Part shown: in pieces, positions 1 to 16,419 of the stretch
How the letters are laid out: each line of letters begins with the position of its first letter
Numbering within the stretch: position 1 is the first letter of the stretch
DNA from: Puffinus mauretanicus
Taxonomy: Eukaryota; Chordata; Aves; Procellariiformes; Procellariidae
Direction: 5' to 3'
Length of the DNA: 64,000 nucleotides
Assembly (NCBI GenBank): GCA_023333565.1
Contig: JAJKFH010000154.1
Span: 62,001 to 126,000 of the forward strand
Translations under genes and position numbers: made by a program
The notes under the pieces: model-generated
Told to the model about the DNA's origin: nothing
The model's input: only the letters and a program-made list of their open reading frames with translations
Databases searched by the model: none

Positions 1-1261
1 TCGGGAAGCCACAAAGCCTGAACAAGTGGGTAGTGCAGCTCCCACCCTCACAGTCCCACCCTCGCCCAGCCTCAGAACAGCACCCATCACTGACGTGTCA
101 CCTCTGCCAGTGGTGAAGATGAAAACTTCACTTTCAGATGAGAAAAAGAAAACCAGCAACAATCCAGGGAAAGCAAGTGAGCGATGAGGGCCAGGCGGAG
201 ACTGACAGAGAATTCTGGATGGAGCTCAAGAAAGACAGCTGTGGTTTGCTACTAAGATATGTATTTAAACATCCTTCCAGAAAAAGATCCACTGTTGATC
301 TCGCGTGCATGTACGTGGCATCAGCTGGAGTGCCCCAAGACAGAGCCCTTCCCACGACTCAGGAGGGCTGAATTTTCAGGCCTGACATCTGCAGCTGCGC
401 ATGGCAGGTGAACGAGGAGGAACTACACTGAATTCAGGCAAGCTGCAGTAGAGCGGGAATGGTATAAAAAGGGCCAGGAGAAGGTCTAGTGTAAGGGGGG
501 TTCACCTTCCTCAACCTCTTCTTCCTAGAAGACAGCAGGCAGAACAGAAGACAACACACATACTTTCCCTTCAAAGAATGGTGGCCGCTCATATTTCTGT
601 TTGAGAGAGACATACCGCCTGCGCACGTTATACTTTATTCATTTGCTGCATTTTCTCTTTTTTATTCAATAAATTATACACGCTAGGCCTTTCCTAGACT
701 GTAACGCAGCAGGGCTACCACTGGACAGGAAGCAACTGCCTCAAATCAAACAGTGAAAGACTCGAAGCAGCAGAGAAGAGAGAGCAGCTCTACAGCGGAA
801 CGATGTGAAAACTAATGTAAGAGCTGAGAAATGAGTAGAAGATTGTGAGAAAACTTCTGAAAAGGAAAAAAAAAAGTGATAGAATGCCATGTTGAAGTTA
901 CAGCAGCGCTCCCCAGGGCAGTCCACGCTGGTGGCCACGTGCAAGAGGCCAGCCCACAGGGATTGATGGGAATCAAAGCCCAGATGGGAACGCAGACACT
1001 GCTGTGCTGCTTTGGTGTCTCTTTTTGAGAGGAATGGCAGGGAGATGCCAGCTCGGATGAACGCAAGTGTTTTCCCAACACACCAGATGCCATCTCCTAA
1101 GCAGTCTGGCCAAATCCTCCCCCTGATTCCAGTGGGCTTTGGCTCAGGCCCTCGGTTGGTCCTTACGGAGCACCCCAAGGGGGGTGGCTCGCTGTACAGC
1201 CCTGTTTCTATCCTGCAGAAATGAGTTGTCAGCCCCAGAGTTACAGCACGTCTTTACGCAC
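1..1261. other. Left-edge non-coding stretch, probably a CFAP70 intron
   Basis: No exon continuing CFAP70 after the donor at 1261/1262 was recognised here. A TATAAAA string at 463-469 and AATAAA-like strings near 668 occur in AT-rich sequence without any supporting gene structure. Confidence 0.5.
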
Positions 1262-4200
1262 CGTCTGGTGAGCTCCTCTCGCAATCGCTTTGGTACCAAG
1301 GCCTTGTCCAGCTTTATCTCCATCACCAGGAACGTTCCTGCTTCAGCGTATTGCTGTGAAGATAAACACCGCACTCTCAATGTTGTGCTGTCTAGAGCCA
1401 TTACTGGCATGATGAAAGACTGAGCAAATAGCTACAGATCTTCAGCAAATCCTCTTCAAACTGCAGAGATACAACTTGTTTTATAACCTGCCCTCAGAAT
1501 GATTTACAGCAGCAAAATTCAGCTCAAGAAACCAGTCTAGGAAAAGGGAGAAAGCCCAGGTAATCAGTTTGCTTGCAGAATGAATATGCATTTTAGATGT
1601 TTTGAGGAAGAAGCTAAAATATGAAGGAACACTTCTAAATAAACACCTGATTATTTACAGAGACCTTTTAGCCCAATGCTAGACTGCCCTCCAGCTGGAC
1701 GTCACTGGAAGAACTCCAGGACAGCATTTACGTAAAACATTCCTTGTCCAACTCACTCTTGAAGAATTTAATTGCGTGAAAGGTGTGAGACACCGGCATA
1801 GTGATGGTCTAGCAGCCTTTCCTTCTCTTTGGAGATACCTAATTACCTGTCCATCAAGGCTGAGATATGTGGCATTTTCAGCTTCTGCAGTGGCATCTGA
1901 CAACTGGATTTTGGGCGCGTTGGACATCTATTGAAGAAAAAGAAAAGACGTCTCTTGTTTCAGACGCAGTAAACCTCACACCTTCGCAAATTCAGGATGT
2001 GAGTGGTACATTTGTTCAGGCAGCATGTACTAAAATTTCAAGATAATGAGTATCTCTCAGTTGGCTGAGGCAACACAGCATCAGTCCCTGGTTTCTGCAT
2101 GCCCCAACTACCTCTGATGTGGAAATGGAGCAACCATGTTGCAGTATGCCTCTCTAGACCTTACCCTTCTGTTGGAATCCTTATCTTTGGTGATTTTCTC
2201 TTTGTCTTCCTTCTGAGTCTTGCTGGGAACAGCTCTGGAAAGGGGAGTACTGATTCCTGGCATCCACAGCTGCTCCTTAGTCAGACTGAGCCGTGACCTG
2301 AGATCCCGGAAAACACTGTGCTGACTTCTAGTCTGAAAAAAAGAAGGAACAGAGGGAATCAAGGGACAAACTAGGCTTCCCCACCCCTTTGCCTTAACCT
2401 CTCACATCAGAAAACTCATTGTCAGGGTCCTAAATGCATTAAGGAGCTCCGCAACCTCGTCCTCCCCTCCTAGGAGTTTAGCTGCTGGTACTCAAGGCCA
2501 GCTCTGATACCGTATAGCTGTGTAGCCTCAGGTTAGACTGCTATATGAAAAAAGTTGCCTGAGAAAGCCTCAGTGGGGTCTTCTCTCGAGAGCTGCATTT
2601 TCACTGAGGTGCTGGCCCTGGGTTCTTGCCTGAGCTCTGTGGTAGATTTGCTGGAGCCCAGCCCCATGCTGCGCCAATCCTGACCCACTGGCCTGAATTC
2701 CTGGCTTGATCCGGGACCCGCCTCATGGCTATGGACTTGCCTGGTGATGCGGACTGTTAGATGAATCTGGCTACCCTCACTAGGTCTGCTCTGCAATTTT
2801 TTGGGTGCCCCCGCCTGCCCTGCAGTGACTCTCAGCTCCTGGCTCACTTTATGGTGTGGGGCAGCTTCCCTGACACCCGTCAGTGAATTGCAAGGAACAG
2901 TTTTTTCAGATTGTCTGTTTACACACTGCTTGACCACCTAGACAGGCGGTTCCCTCCCAGCCGTCACTGTGACATGAGTTGGGCTAGCAAGAACTGAGGG
3001 GATGCTGGGGAGAGGATGGAGCAGCTATACCGAGACCGTTTAGACCAAGGCCAAGCAGCATCCACAAAACCAGAGAATGAGAACGACAGAGAAAGCACGT
3101 GTCGCTTCACTTGCGACAGGTAAATGCTACAGGACAAGGAGTACCATGCAGCCAAGAGGCCATTAATCACGGCGGCAAAGCAGAGACCAGCAAACAGCTG
3201 TGTGCCTAGCCCTGCTTTGCAACAGCCTGCGGGAGCACGGAGGCAGGGAGAAGGGCTGTAATTCACCCGGCTCCTGCGGCCTGGACAGCACTACGGGGGC
3301 CGTGGGCAGAAGAACCAGGCTGCGCATCTGCCCTCCTGAAACAAGCTCAGGTCTGTTCTGAGAGTACTGTGGGAAAATGGAGATGCAACTGTCGCTCTTA
3401 GTAACAGAGCGGGGGGAAACGCAAAGACAAATAAACCTCCATGAGCTACAGCTGAAAGAGCTCCAGTGACAGCTTTTTTGGTTGTTGCCTGGGGTAACGC
3501 TATCCTTTTAGAGCCACTGTTTGCTCTTCCCAGCAACGCAGTTCATTTGCCTATGTTCCAGACTGGGGAAAGAGGAGCGTTCTTACAGCTCTCCCTGCTC
3601 AGCTGCTGGCAGAGAAGGGAATGGAGTGAGATTCAGAGCCTCCCTCAGCCCCCAAACCTTCTCCCGCATGCCCAGAAATCCCCTGCCTTTGAGAAGTCTG
3701 CACCTAAAAGTTTGTCGCATTATTTTTCTCCACCACCAGAAGGGCAGTGAAGCTTCAGAGCCAGCCTCAGAGCACCACGCTGCCCGTGCTGCCTGCTCCC
3801 AGCCCCACTCTGTGCAAACACAGCTGCAGAGCTGGAGCGGAGCATGGCTGGCTGGCCTTGCTCTCACCTTCTCAAACACCTCGCTGTCTTGATAGGCAAA
3901 GACACGAAAAGCACCTCGGATCTGCTTCACACCGGGGCACAGCAAAGGCACCATGTTGACGTACGCCACGCCATGGAAGCAAATCTGCTTGTCCTCATTT
4001 CCCTGGAAACACAGAGCAAGATACTGAACGGACTGTGATTCTCTGTAAGGAAACAAGGTCACCGATCCCATTAAGAAGAGGCCACACAGCAATCTGATGC
4101 ACCTGATGAGCCAGTGGCTCTCTGTCGCTGGCACGCAGCCGAGACAACCTGGACGAAAACACTGGAGTCATTCAATATGTAGAATATCAATTTTATCCCA

Positions 4201-7200
4201 ATCCCTGTAGGGCGGCTTGTCTCTAATGCCCACACTGTGCTATTCCTCAGGATGGTCTTTTCGAGATACAGCTGCAAAATTACTAACTATGTGGTTAGAA
4301 ATCCAAGCGACCCTACCAGAGCTGTGCACCTCAGGTTTGGCAGAAATCAGGTAGCTAAGGAGGTCTGAGAGTCCGGGCTAGCAGCAGACTGGTGAGGGTA
4401 AGGGAGAAGGATCTCTGTCAGAGCTGCAAATTTCTGGCACCAATGAGTGCAGAAAGAGATTTATACCAACTTATATTACTTTGTCCTGGAACAGATTAGG
4501 AGCTCTCACACGATCAGTTGCCAGGAACAGAACGATTAGCTAAGGGGCTGTTTCTTTGTTAAACCACCCCAGTTTATGTGCAAAAGCATAACTTATTTAC
4601 ACCCCGAGAAAGAAGGCACAAATTTCTTCAAGATGCTCCAAAAACCCATTGACCAAAGATAAGCTCAGTGAATTACCTTAATTCTCAAAAAGCACCCTCT
4701 CCCTGACCCCTTTCCACTGAGCTACCACAGACTGTCAGCGAGAGCTCTGTATGCTATAATGAAAAAATATTATCCTTTGTCTATTTAACGTCTCTATAAG
4801 GCTGATTAATCCTTTTACAAAGCCTCTAGCTCTCTGACTCGCTTTGGCTGATTCAAGGCTGGGTTTGGTATTACAAAGGCGTTGAAAGGAAAATGCTCAA
4901 TAACACAATGCTGCTCCACAAGCCAGAACAACATATCCCTCCCCGCTTTTACCTTGTCAGCTTTGCTAGTTTTCCCTTTGCTGGGTGAGGCCACAGACAT
5001 CCTGCAGACCTCCACGGGCCAGTACCGGCACTCCGCAATGCGCTTCTGCAGACTGAACACAAAGGAGGGCACTGAGAAGATGCAGAAACCAAGCTGGAGA
5101 GCCACACTGCCCTCCTTTCTGCCCCAGCAGCCCCAAAGCATCCCCCCTTGGGTTTGCTTCGACCCACTCCCAAGCACCCTTGGGCCACTGGAACATCTGT
5201 GCTTTGGGGCAGGCTTGGTACATTTTCTTCTCCATCCACTGCTGTGTGCATTTATGGCACAGCCAGCTGTAAAACAATTGTGAGAGCGGCACACTAGGTT
5301 TTCTCTCTCCCCTTGTTACTTCAGAAATGAAACAAATAAGAAGGAACATGATTAACTTTGGTATAAATCCTGAATTGCACAGAGCAAGCAGACCCTGAGC
5401 TCCCATTCAATGTGCCTGGTAACTCTGAAACCAGCAGGCAGGCTGATGAAAGTGTAGGGGAAAAAAAATTTTTAAAATCAAGCCAGATAGAAGGGAGTAT
5501 TTCCTCACATGAGGAGTAATTTGGCTGTGAAACTGATGCAGCTGAGGCCAGGAACGTAGCAGGACTCAAAGACAAATGGGATACTTATCCTGATCTTGGA
5601 TATCTGGAGCTGCTAAAGGTAACATTTATCCAATTAAAAAGCAAATGAAGAGTGCCCACATGGAGCAAGAGGATTTTAATGTATTGGGAATTCAGCAAAA
5701 ATTGATTAGCAGCTCAGAGGAGAGCTGTGTGGGCCACCCTACTCCATGTCTGCTCACCATAACTCTGCTGCCCCTTTCTTCAAACCATGGAGGGAAGAGT
5801 CACCAGCTCCAGTTGCTGGCAGCGTGAGCGAGCATTTGCAGCCTAGAGAGAGCAACTACAGCCAATTCATCTTCTCTCACCATAGCAGAACTAAGCTGCT
5901 GGCCGCAGTTAAAGGCAGTTAGCTGCTCCCTTGCTCAAGCGAACACCTTTAGCCAACAGACAGCCATAGCAGCCATCGGAGGCAAGGCAGAGCCATGGTT
6001 TGACCATACATGAGGTCTGAGAGCACCTGCATGTTGCTGCTCCCTGCCTGAGACAGGTCACTCAGCTGAGTGCGTTCTAGGATGGTTTCTCCCCACCGCT
6101 GGAAGGGAGGTTCTCAGGTCCCTTACACAACTACTGCAGCAGGATCCAGGTAACAGCGCCTTTCCATGTCCCATACGATTCTCTTCGTGCTTTCTGCTTG
6201 GATCCTAAACTCCCTGTCCTGTGAGAAACAGCATGCCGTTGGAGGCAGGGCAATAATCTGTACAGCCTGCATCACCCCCCCAGATGTTCCCTGGGAGAGA
6301 ACGTGAGTCAGACAGAGGTGTCCAACTCACCCTACCCAGGCCATCCCAGCAGAGTAAGTTAGCAGCCCTCCCTGCAGACACCAGAGCCCATTAATATTAA
6401 GAGCCTGGCTCACAGGGAGATAATACAACTCCCAGCCCAGCAGCTCAGTGGGTAGCTTACTGGAGACCAGACCTGCCACACACACCCTAGGGAACTCTCC
6501 TGCGGTGAGTTATCATGCCCGCTGTCCCAGGGGAACCATCTCCGTGTCTGGACACTGCGCAGAGGACCGACCACCCGCCTTCCTCCCGTAGCAAGGCTCT
6601 GCAAGTCTTTCTCAGTTCCTTCAGCGAGACCTGCTGGTTCCCTTCCAGCTATGACACTGCCAGTCCTTCCTCACCTCTCTTTTGTTGAGCTCTCCATCCT
6701 CAACCTCATAGGGACCACCAACGATGAAGGAGTTGGGTATGCCCAGAGCGCCAGGGGCCACGATGTTAGCATGGGGCCATTTTTTGGGCCGGGGTAATGG
6801 CTCTTTTTCACCGGCAAGCTTCAGGATACCATTTTTGAAGAGCAAGGGCAATTCCTTCTAGAGAGACATGAGAATGAAAGGATTTGCATTTCCAACAGGA
6901 GCAGGAGCAAGTGCCAGCTGCTCTGAGCTGGGTCTAACAAAGCAAAGCAGCAGCGCAGGGGCCTGGCTTGGAAAACACACTCCACCACACACATACAAAG
7001 AATGGAGAAAAAATAAATAGCCATGTGGAAAAAAACCTGCCAGTTTCAATCCAAATCTTGCCGAGCAGACCTTCATTTGCCTTTAAGAAACACGTCACAT
7101 CACAAAGACTCTGAGCACTCGCAACAAACACTGGTGGTGCAAAAGCACAGGAGCTGTACACCCCACGGGCCTGGACACTTGTTCCACGGTGCGCAGTGTG

Positions 7201-10200
7201 GGAGAGCAATCCACTTTGTAGCAGCCAAAACCCCTCTCACCGTGCTGGGACCGATGCTCACCTCCCCAGCTGCTGGTACTTGCAAGCAAGCCATGTAGTT
7301 TTGCAGGGGTCCGCTGGGAGCAAACGCTTCGGGGACGGAATAAGCTGCCTCCAGCGTGACGCTCAGGAGGTTACCATTTGAAAGCTGCGTTGCAGAAAGC
7401 AGGGGCTCTTTGGTGCACACTGTCACTTCAAGGCCACCCTGTGAGACAAGGATAAAGTAGAGCCAGTAACTAGACAATTATAACTCTCCTGCTCTTGAGG
7501 GAGAAGCAAGTAGAAACCCGAGGCCAGAATGTATAATGTTATCTTATTCCTCACCTCAGATGTAAAAGAAAACAGACCAGCACAGGAAAGGAATTTCAAG
7601 ATCAATTTGTCTGAAGTGTGATATTTATTTGTTTAAATCAGAGCCTGCTCGAGGCATGGCTCATATGCCTGAAGGGTCTCATAAAACGAGCCCGGGAGAA
7701 AGAGTCAGGGTCTCATAAAACGAGCCACAGAGAAAGAACATCAGGGATGGAAAATAATGATTTTCCCCTGGTGATTCAGAGCATGCCAAGCTAGGGCCAC
7801 ACTTTGACTCTGCCCTATCTCGACATGCTGTGTGCAGTCTTTGATTACCTGTCCCAGCCCTGGACGGATGGTGTGCAATGAAAAACCAGCTGGTCAGCAT
7901 TTATTATCTCTCCTCCCTAATGAGCACCCCCCTGCCTTTGCTTACTATGTAACACCTCTTAAACACAGAAAAGTTAATGCAATATCCGCCCTTCCAATTC
8001 ACTCTAACTGCAGGCAGACTCAGGAGCAAAATTAGACACATTTTCCCAGTCTCATACTTCGTTCCCTGCTTTATTCACTGGGTACTTTTCAACTGGCTGA
8101 ATGAATAACTTTGCAAGAAAGGCAGTGAGAGCTTGTACAATAATGGACTCTGAGGCATTTTATCCACAGAAGGGAAGACTAATAAAGTTGGGCAGGTAAT
8201 CCTGCCTTTGTCTTTTTCTGGTTTTTCAGCACTATGCTTTCCATCTTGAATATTTTTTCCAGAGCAATTGGTAGCTGCACACATTAACATTTCCTAGCAC
8301 GACCTCACCTATCAGAGGCAACTAGGGACAGACATCAATGGGAGTAGGAAAGGCCTCCAAGCTTGTAACATATAGGGCCATAACATATCCGTGATGAGCT
8401 AGGCGGCTGAGTCATGCTCGCCTTGCCATTAAAAAGCAGCAGAGAGCCGAATGAGCGAAGGAACAGTTCCAAATTCTACATACCTTGGCCTCCGGCTGAA
8501 GGCTCTCTAATGGAGAGGTAGGCACTGCATACAAAGGAGCTGAGACCTTAAATGAACACTGTCCTGGGAAGAAACAGGAATGAGAACAGCACAGAGTGAA
8601 ACCCTCTGCAGAGAAATCATGGCCTGACTCCTAACGCTGAGCTACTGATGTCACCCCCTCTTCCCCCGGACCCAGCTTTCTACAGATGCTATGAAGTGCG
8701 TTTTGTCAAAAGGAGGTAAGTTATAGTCAGGGGTCCATAAGCAAAGATCAAAAAGTACCAGGGAGTAAGAAGTGGTTACGGAGGCTGTGAAGGTCAATAT
8801 TGTACCTTGCAGCAGCGGTAGAAGGTCCACCACAGCCTGGCCAAGAGGCACAGTCTTCTCCTTCTGTCTCTTCTCCCTTTGCAACACTTCTATCACTGTC
8901 ACTAAAGAGATAAAGAGAGGAGCTGGCAGAGTTTCTCAGACAGCTTCAGACCAGCAGTTCAGGGGCTGCAAAGGGTCTGTATCAGCTCTGGCACACGCTC
9001 CTACTTCATCTCCCAAGGCCGACAAGAACAGCGAAGCCAAGGAGCTCAGGCCAACATGAAAGGGGATTCTTCCAGCTGGCAGAGATGGGAACAGAAGCGC
9101 TGAGACCCTCCCACCGCTGCTGCTGAAGTGCTATTCTTGAACGAATGACTCCTGCGGCAGGCAGGCAGAGCGAAGCAGCTGGCAGCACCCACCTCCAAGG
9201 AGGGAGATTCAGCGCCAGGTACTTACAGAGCACGGGTTTTTGCGCAATGTCGTCCAAGGAGTTGGGCCCATCGGGGCTGCACTCAAAGCTGGTCATGAAA
9301 TTATAGTTTGCTGTCCCGTTTGGCAAGACATCAGTCTCGGAGGAGTCTCCCAAGATCGCTCCGTTGTACTCCGCACGCACCAAAGTAACTGACACGTCGC
9401 TTTTGATAGTTTTCTGTCAAACAAACAGCACATTAAGCATTTGGCTCTGCAGCAACAGGCTCAGGATCAAAGTTGCCTCTGGCAGGCAGCTCAGTTCCAC
9501 GCCCAGGAGAGGGTTCACTGGTGGGGGTCTTTGTTCCACTACAGGAATGGGAAAAGGAGGAGAGCTTGGCCGTGCTGAGACCTCACCCTTCCCTGTTGTT
9601 AGGAGGGAAATTTCCTGCTCCACCATGCTGTGATGCCCCAAGGATTATCAAGAGCTGCAGCAGGGGAGATGGAGAGGTCCAGGCTTCACCCCAGGAAAGG
9701 CAATGAAAGGCACATCTAAAGCAAATCCCAAAATATCCCATTGATATTTTCTGCTTCCAGAAAGCTTGAGACTTTTGTCATCTCCTAAGAAAGTAGCTCC
9801 TGAGCTACATGGCTGAGCTCACAGGACACTCGTGTATACTGCGTGGCTGCAGAATGCCCTGAAATCAAATCTGCAATTTCTTGTTACACCACCTTCATAC
9901 CACTTGCTTTAAGCAGAGATGAGGAGGTTCGAATTTTAAAATATCTCCACAGAGGGGCTTAAACACGGGTGAACAGGGATGGTGAGAGCACAGCACGTTG
10001 CAGAGGGGATCCGCATGCCCGGGCAGCCCCGGCCAAGCGGGCAGCAGCAAGCACCTCCACAGCAGTGCAAGAAGTGCTGAGACAGGCAGTTACCGAAGAG
10101 CCTCCCTGCAGGAGAAGCACGGTTTACTTCTCCGTCCAGGGAAGAGCGGCTGCCGCCCTGAACACGAGGACCGTTGTACCCCAACCCAGCTTTTATTTAG

Positions 10201-11557
10201 TCCCGAGCCGCGGGGATGCCTAACCTCCGCAGGCCTTTCCCTCAGCTCCCTCTCCCCATGTCACTGGGGTAATTACTTCCATATTGGCTTTTGCACAGAA
10301 CGAGATTTCATTCACTTGGTTTTAATTATCAGTCCTTCTGACTGTCTCCTTGAGCATATATTCTATGAACGGCTAAACAGAAGAATCCAATTAACCTTTC
10401 TCTGTACCATTAATTATCCTAGACTCCTCTCTCATCCTTCTCTACACCACCTCTAATTAAGCAGATTCCACACTTCTTACGGCTGGAATTTTTTTCATAT
10501 TGTTGTTCTTATTATTGCACTTTTGTAACTCTCCCTCCTTTTGCCATAGCCTTTTCTAAGACGGAGCAATCAGAACCACAAAGTAACATTCTAGATGCAA
10601 TCAGTCCACCAGTCTATTATTTTCAGCATTGTTTTCCCTCCTCTTACCTTATACTTCTCACCTAAGATGCTGATCGCTGAAAATATCGGTGTGAGAGGTA
10701 CTTAAGTACTACAACGTAAAAACCTCAGAAAAAACAGGCAGGTGGTTTTGGTTTGCTTTTTTTGCCTGCTGCTAGAGCAGAAGCAGGGATTTGCATTTTT
10801 GTGCTTGCAGCAGTAGCTGAGCTTCTCCTCCGCATTCCCTCCCAAATGCCACCTCCTCTAGAAGACTTTAAGGACAGCTGGGTGTATCACGCAGCACATG
10901 GAAATCGCAGGTGTCATGGTTTGATCGGAACCAGCTCATAGTCTTGCCCTGTAACTGCACTGGAACCACTGCCTTTTTAAACCAGAGCCACCCTATTGGT
11001 GTCAATACGATTTAAACCGTTGTAGCTGGGATGAAAATCTGGCTTTATATGCAAGGTCGGATCCTTCTAGAGGCATTTGTCTCACTGATACACATTTTCA
11101 CTGTGTTTTGCTTAAAAAAGCTGCCATTTACATACAGTTAGGCAGAGAAGGCAGAGAGAGACATTTCAACACAGCACCTCTGGACTGCTGCTGAGGAGGT
11201 GCGCTCCCCAATCCGGGTGAATCACCAGCCTTTACTCTGTGCGAACAAGCCCTCAGCCGGGAGGAGGAAGCCACAGTGTGGCATCGCTGAGTCTCCGATA
11301 TTCTCACCACTCCTTCCTATAGCCTTATCACCTCACACCCGGTCTCGAATGGGATCACAGCACACGGAATGGCTCTGGCCTCGTTTAATAAACCAGCAGA
11401 GACATTTTAGGAAGAACTTTACCAGGTCTTGCGCCTTTAGTACTGTGATCTGTACTGGTTTTGTTGGTGTTGGTTGTGACTCGCTGGGAAGAGCTGCAGC
11501 AGCGGGTGAGGCAGAGGACTCCTTTCCGGCAGATAGCTCCACAGGGACCTCCATGGC
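1262..11557 (-). CDS. CFAP70: CFAP70 (TTC18), cilia- and flagella-associated protein 70, 5' part
   Basis: CFAP70 is an axonemal protein of motile cilia and sperm flagella, with an N-terminal C2-like region and C-terminal TPR repeats. Twelve minus-strand coding exons are resolved: 11423-11557 (ATG at 11552-11554), 9227-9413, 8806-8901, 8484-8563, 7262-7438, 6675-6857, 6127-6218, 4953-5052, 3868-4002, 2165-2332, 1847-1927 and 1262-1353. All have GT-AG borders and phases that join without a break, giving about 507 residues. Recognisable CFAP70 stretches include [63 protein letters not shown] and [19 protein letters not shown]. The start follows an AG acceptor, so exon 1 is non-coding. The TPR half lies beyond the left edge, and no further exon was recognised in 1-1261. 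The lysine-rich exon 2165-2332 and the short exon 1847-1927 are the least conserved by eye. The introns hold nothing else recognisable. Confidence 0.93.
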
Positions 11558-12273
11558 TCTGCGGGAAAAAGAACGAGGAAAGAAACATGAAACTGCTCTG
11601 TTCCTCTCCCACAAACATCTGCAGGGCACAGCAGCCGTGGCTGCTAGCATTATTCAGGGCTTGGCTGTCAAAACACCACGGAAAGCAGAAGGCTTTGTCA
11701 GTGATGAATCTCTCGTGAGGAGCGGGGGAAGGACAGGGAGAAATGTAATGCGAAAATTATCCAGTTCTGTAAATTTAACCCAGCTGCAGCTCTCGGCTCC
11801 TCCGCGCACATGGGGAGGGTTCAGTCCGAGCCCCAGCGCAGGGTACGGCCCCGGGGCTCTCTGGTGCTTATTGTTTAGCTTAACCGGAGGCCGAAGGCCT
11901 GCGGCCGCCAGCCCGTCCCCACCCGGCTCCCACACACGCCCGGGGGACCTGGCTCCATCACCACCACAGGTTTGTCTGCGGCACCTCCGCCCCGGCGGCC
12001 GTGAAATCCCTCTGGAGACCCGGCTGGGCCGAGGACACCCCCGTCACCCCACCGGTTCCCCCAGCTCCCCCAGCCAGGGCGCAGGGTACTGGCGTCCACC
12101 CGAGGCTGGCAGCCGCCTCAGCACGGCCTCCTGCCGCGACCGACGGCCCCCGGGGGGGCCCTCACGCCCCGGGGTGCGGCCTGCAGCCCCTCACCGCAGC
12201 CAGGAGGCCGCCGGGGGAGCGGGGCGGCGGGAGCTGGCTCCGGCCGGCGGCGGGGCGCGAACCCGCGGCCTAC

Positions 12274-12330
12274 CTGCCTGAGGGGAGGGCCCGCGTCGCG
12301 TAACCAGGGCGACGCAGCTTGCTCGAAGCC
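12274..12330 (-). other. CFAP70: Probable non-coding exon 1 of CFAP70 (3' border only)
   Basis: On the minus strand the sequence CCTCAGGCAG|GTAGGCC gives a donor at 12273/12274, upstream of the coding exon at 11423-11557, which begins four bases before the ATG at a CCCGCAG acceptor. The transcription start is not determined; the right-hand limit is an estimate from the CpG-rich promoter. Confidence 0.5.
12300..12313 (-). promoter_or_regulatory. RFX X-box candidate at the CFAP70 promoter
   Basis: On the minus strand the sequence is GTCGCC-CT-GGTTAC, which matches the X-box consensus GTYRCC-N2-RGYAAC at all but one position of the two half-sites. It lies within about 30 bases of the predicted CFAP70 first-exon donor. 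RFX factors drive motile-cilium genes, so position and gene class agree, but occupancy is inferred. Confidence 0.5.
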
Positions 12331-12974
12331 TCGCGAGACCCCAGCTCGGCACCACGTGTTCGGGGGGGGGCGTGTCCGTGAAGCCGCCGCCGCCGCCATG
12401 ATGGGTGTGGGCAGCCAGGCTCCTGTGGGGCACCCCATGGGGCGGGGGGTCCCCCCGATCCCACCCGGCTCGGCCCTGGGGTGGTGCTGCAGGGGCACTG
12501 GGTCTTCTGCCTGCAGCCTGGTGTGCCCCTGGGGAGCCCCGCTGCTGCCCCAGCCCCACTCCTGGCCCCTTTCCCCCTCCTGGCAGAGGCTGCGATGCCC
12601 ACCCAGCCGCTCGCCTGCACCCCACTGAGGGCCCTGAGGGAGATGGGGGACCCCACAAACCAAGCCAAGGGAGGCGCCTCGCCATGGGGGGCTGGCAGGC
12701 CCCACGGGGACAGAGGGGAGAGGTGTGGGGTGAGGTCCTGGGGGTGGGGGACAGCCACCCCTGCTTGCCCCAGGCTGGGGGAGGGGGGGGCAGCTCCAGG
12801 GCAGAAGGTGTTCTGGGGGACCCCACCGCTGCTGCCAGCCTTCGGGGCGGGTGCCGGACCCCCGGAGCGGGTTGGCCCGTTCCCTGGGAGGGGATGACCA
12901 GAATAGCTCCGCTATCCGATTCCTGCTGGAGAGGCCGCGGCCGCTCTCCTCCACCGCTATCTTCTCGGGGCTGA

Positions 12975-15551
<2,577 letters not shown>

Positions 15552-15743
15552 CCCCCTGCAGCCAGTGCTGTCCTGCCTGCCCTGCCCACCCGACCCCCAG
15601 CCCCTGGCTGCCCCATCCCAGGACCCCGTCTCCCCGTCCCGGGATCGGCAATCCAGCGATCCCTCGCCGCACACATCTGGTCCTGAGGGACGCAGCACCC
15701 CGGCACAGGGATGGCACAGGCATGGCACCCCTCCATGGAGCCA

Positions 15744-15749
15744 AATAAA
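15744..15749 (+). promoter_or_regulatory. MSS51: MSS51 polyadenylation signal AATAAA
   Basis: AATAAA lies 193 bases after the MSS51 stop codon. It is only about 35 bases from the oppositely oriented signal of the convergent gene. Confidence 0.8.
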
Positions 15750-15783
15750 CCACCGCCAGCAGCCGGCCGCCGTGTCTCCAGCT

Positions 15784-15789
15784 TTTATT
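15784..15789 (-). promoter_or_regulatory. PITPNC1-like polyadenylation signal AATAAA
   Basis: TTTATT on the plus strand reads AATAAA on the minus strand, about 630 bases beyond the stop of last exon 9B (16420-16422). The interval between is the presumed 3' UTR and holds no other recognisable feature. Confidence 0.75.
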
Positions 15790-16419
15790 TCTGAAAAGGC
15801 CTTTGTTTTCCCAAAGAAAACGGAGGGCTGAGCCTGCCCCAGCCCCCCTCGGGCGGCCACCGCCCCCGAAGGGACAGCGAAGGGGACCCCGACTGCGGGA
15901 CCTGCCGTGCACGGGGCTGTGTGGCCCCCGGGGTCCCGCGGGGAGCCCCAGCCCGGGCACCCGGCTGTCAGTGTCACTGTCACACGTGCTGTGCCCCCGC
16001 GCTCGTGGTGCTCCAGCATCGCTCGCCGAGCCCCACAGCTGCTCAGCCCGGCGCTGGTGCCCAGCCCGGCCCTGGCACATGGGCACTGGCTGCTGCCGCC
16101 CCACTGCTCGCCAGCGCCTGCAGAAACCGGGGCGGGCAGCGCTGAGCGAACCGGCCCCTGCAGCATCACCCGACGCTGCCGGGGACCTGCGCTGGCCTGG
16201 TGTCCCCTCCCTGCACAGCCAGCGGGTCCGGCACAGCGATGGTGGCAATGTCCCACGTGGGCACCCACCATGGCTCGAGGAGGCTGGTACCCCCCCAGGG
16301 CTCCCCGCACCCCAACAGTGGGTCCCTCCCCGGGGTCGGTGCCTGTTGGAGGGGCCATGGTGGGCGGCGGGACTGGCACGGTCCAGCCGGGGAGGTGACA
16401 CGGCGCGGCACTGCTGGCG

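Noticed and set aside
463..469. TATAAAA followed by a plausible start region
   Set aside because: No open frame, exon or promoter context supports a gene; it lies in a probable CFAP70 intron.
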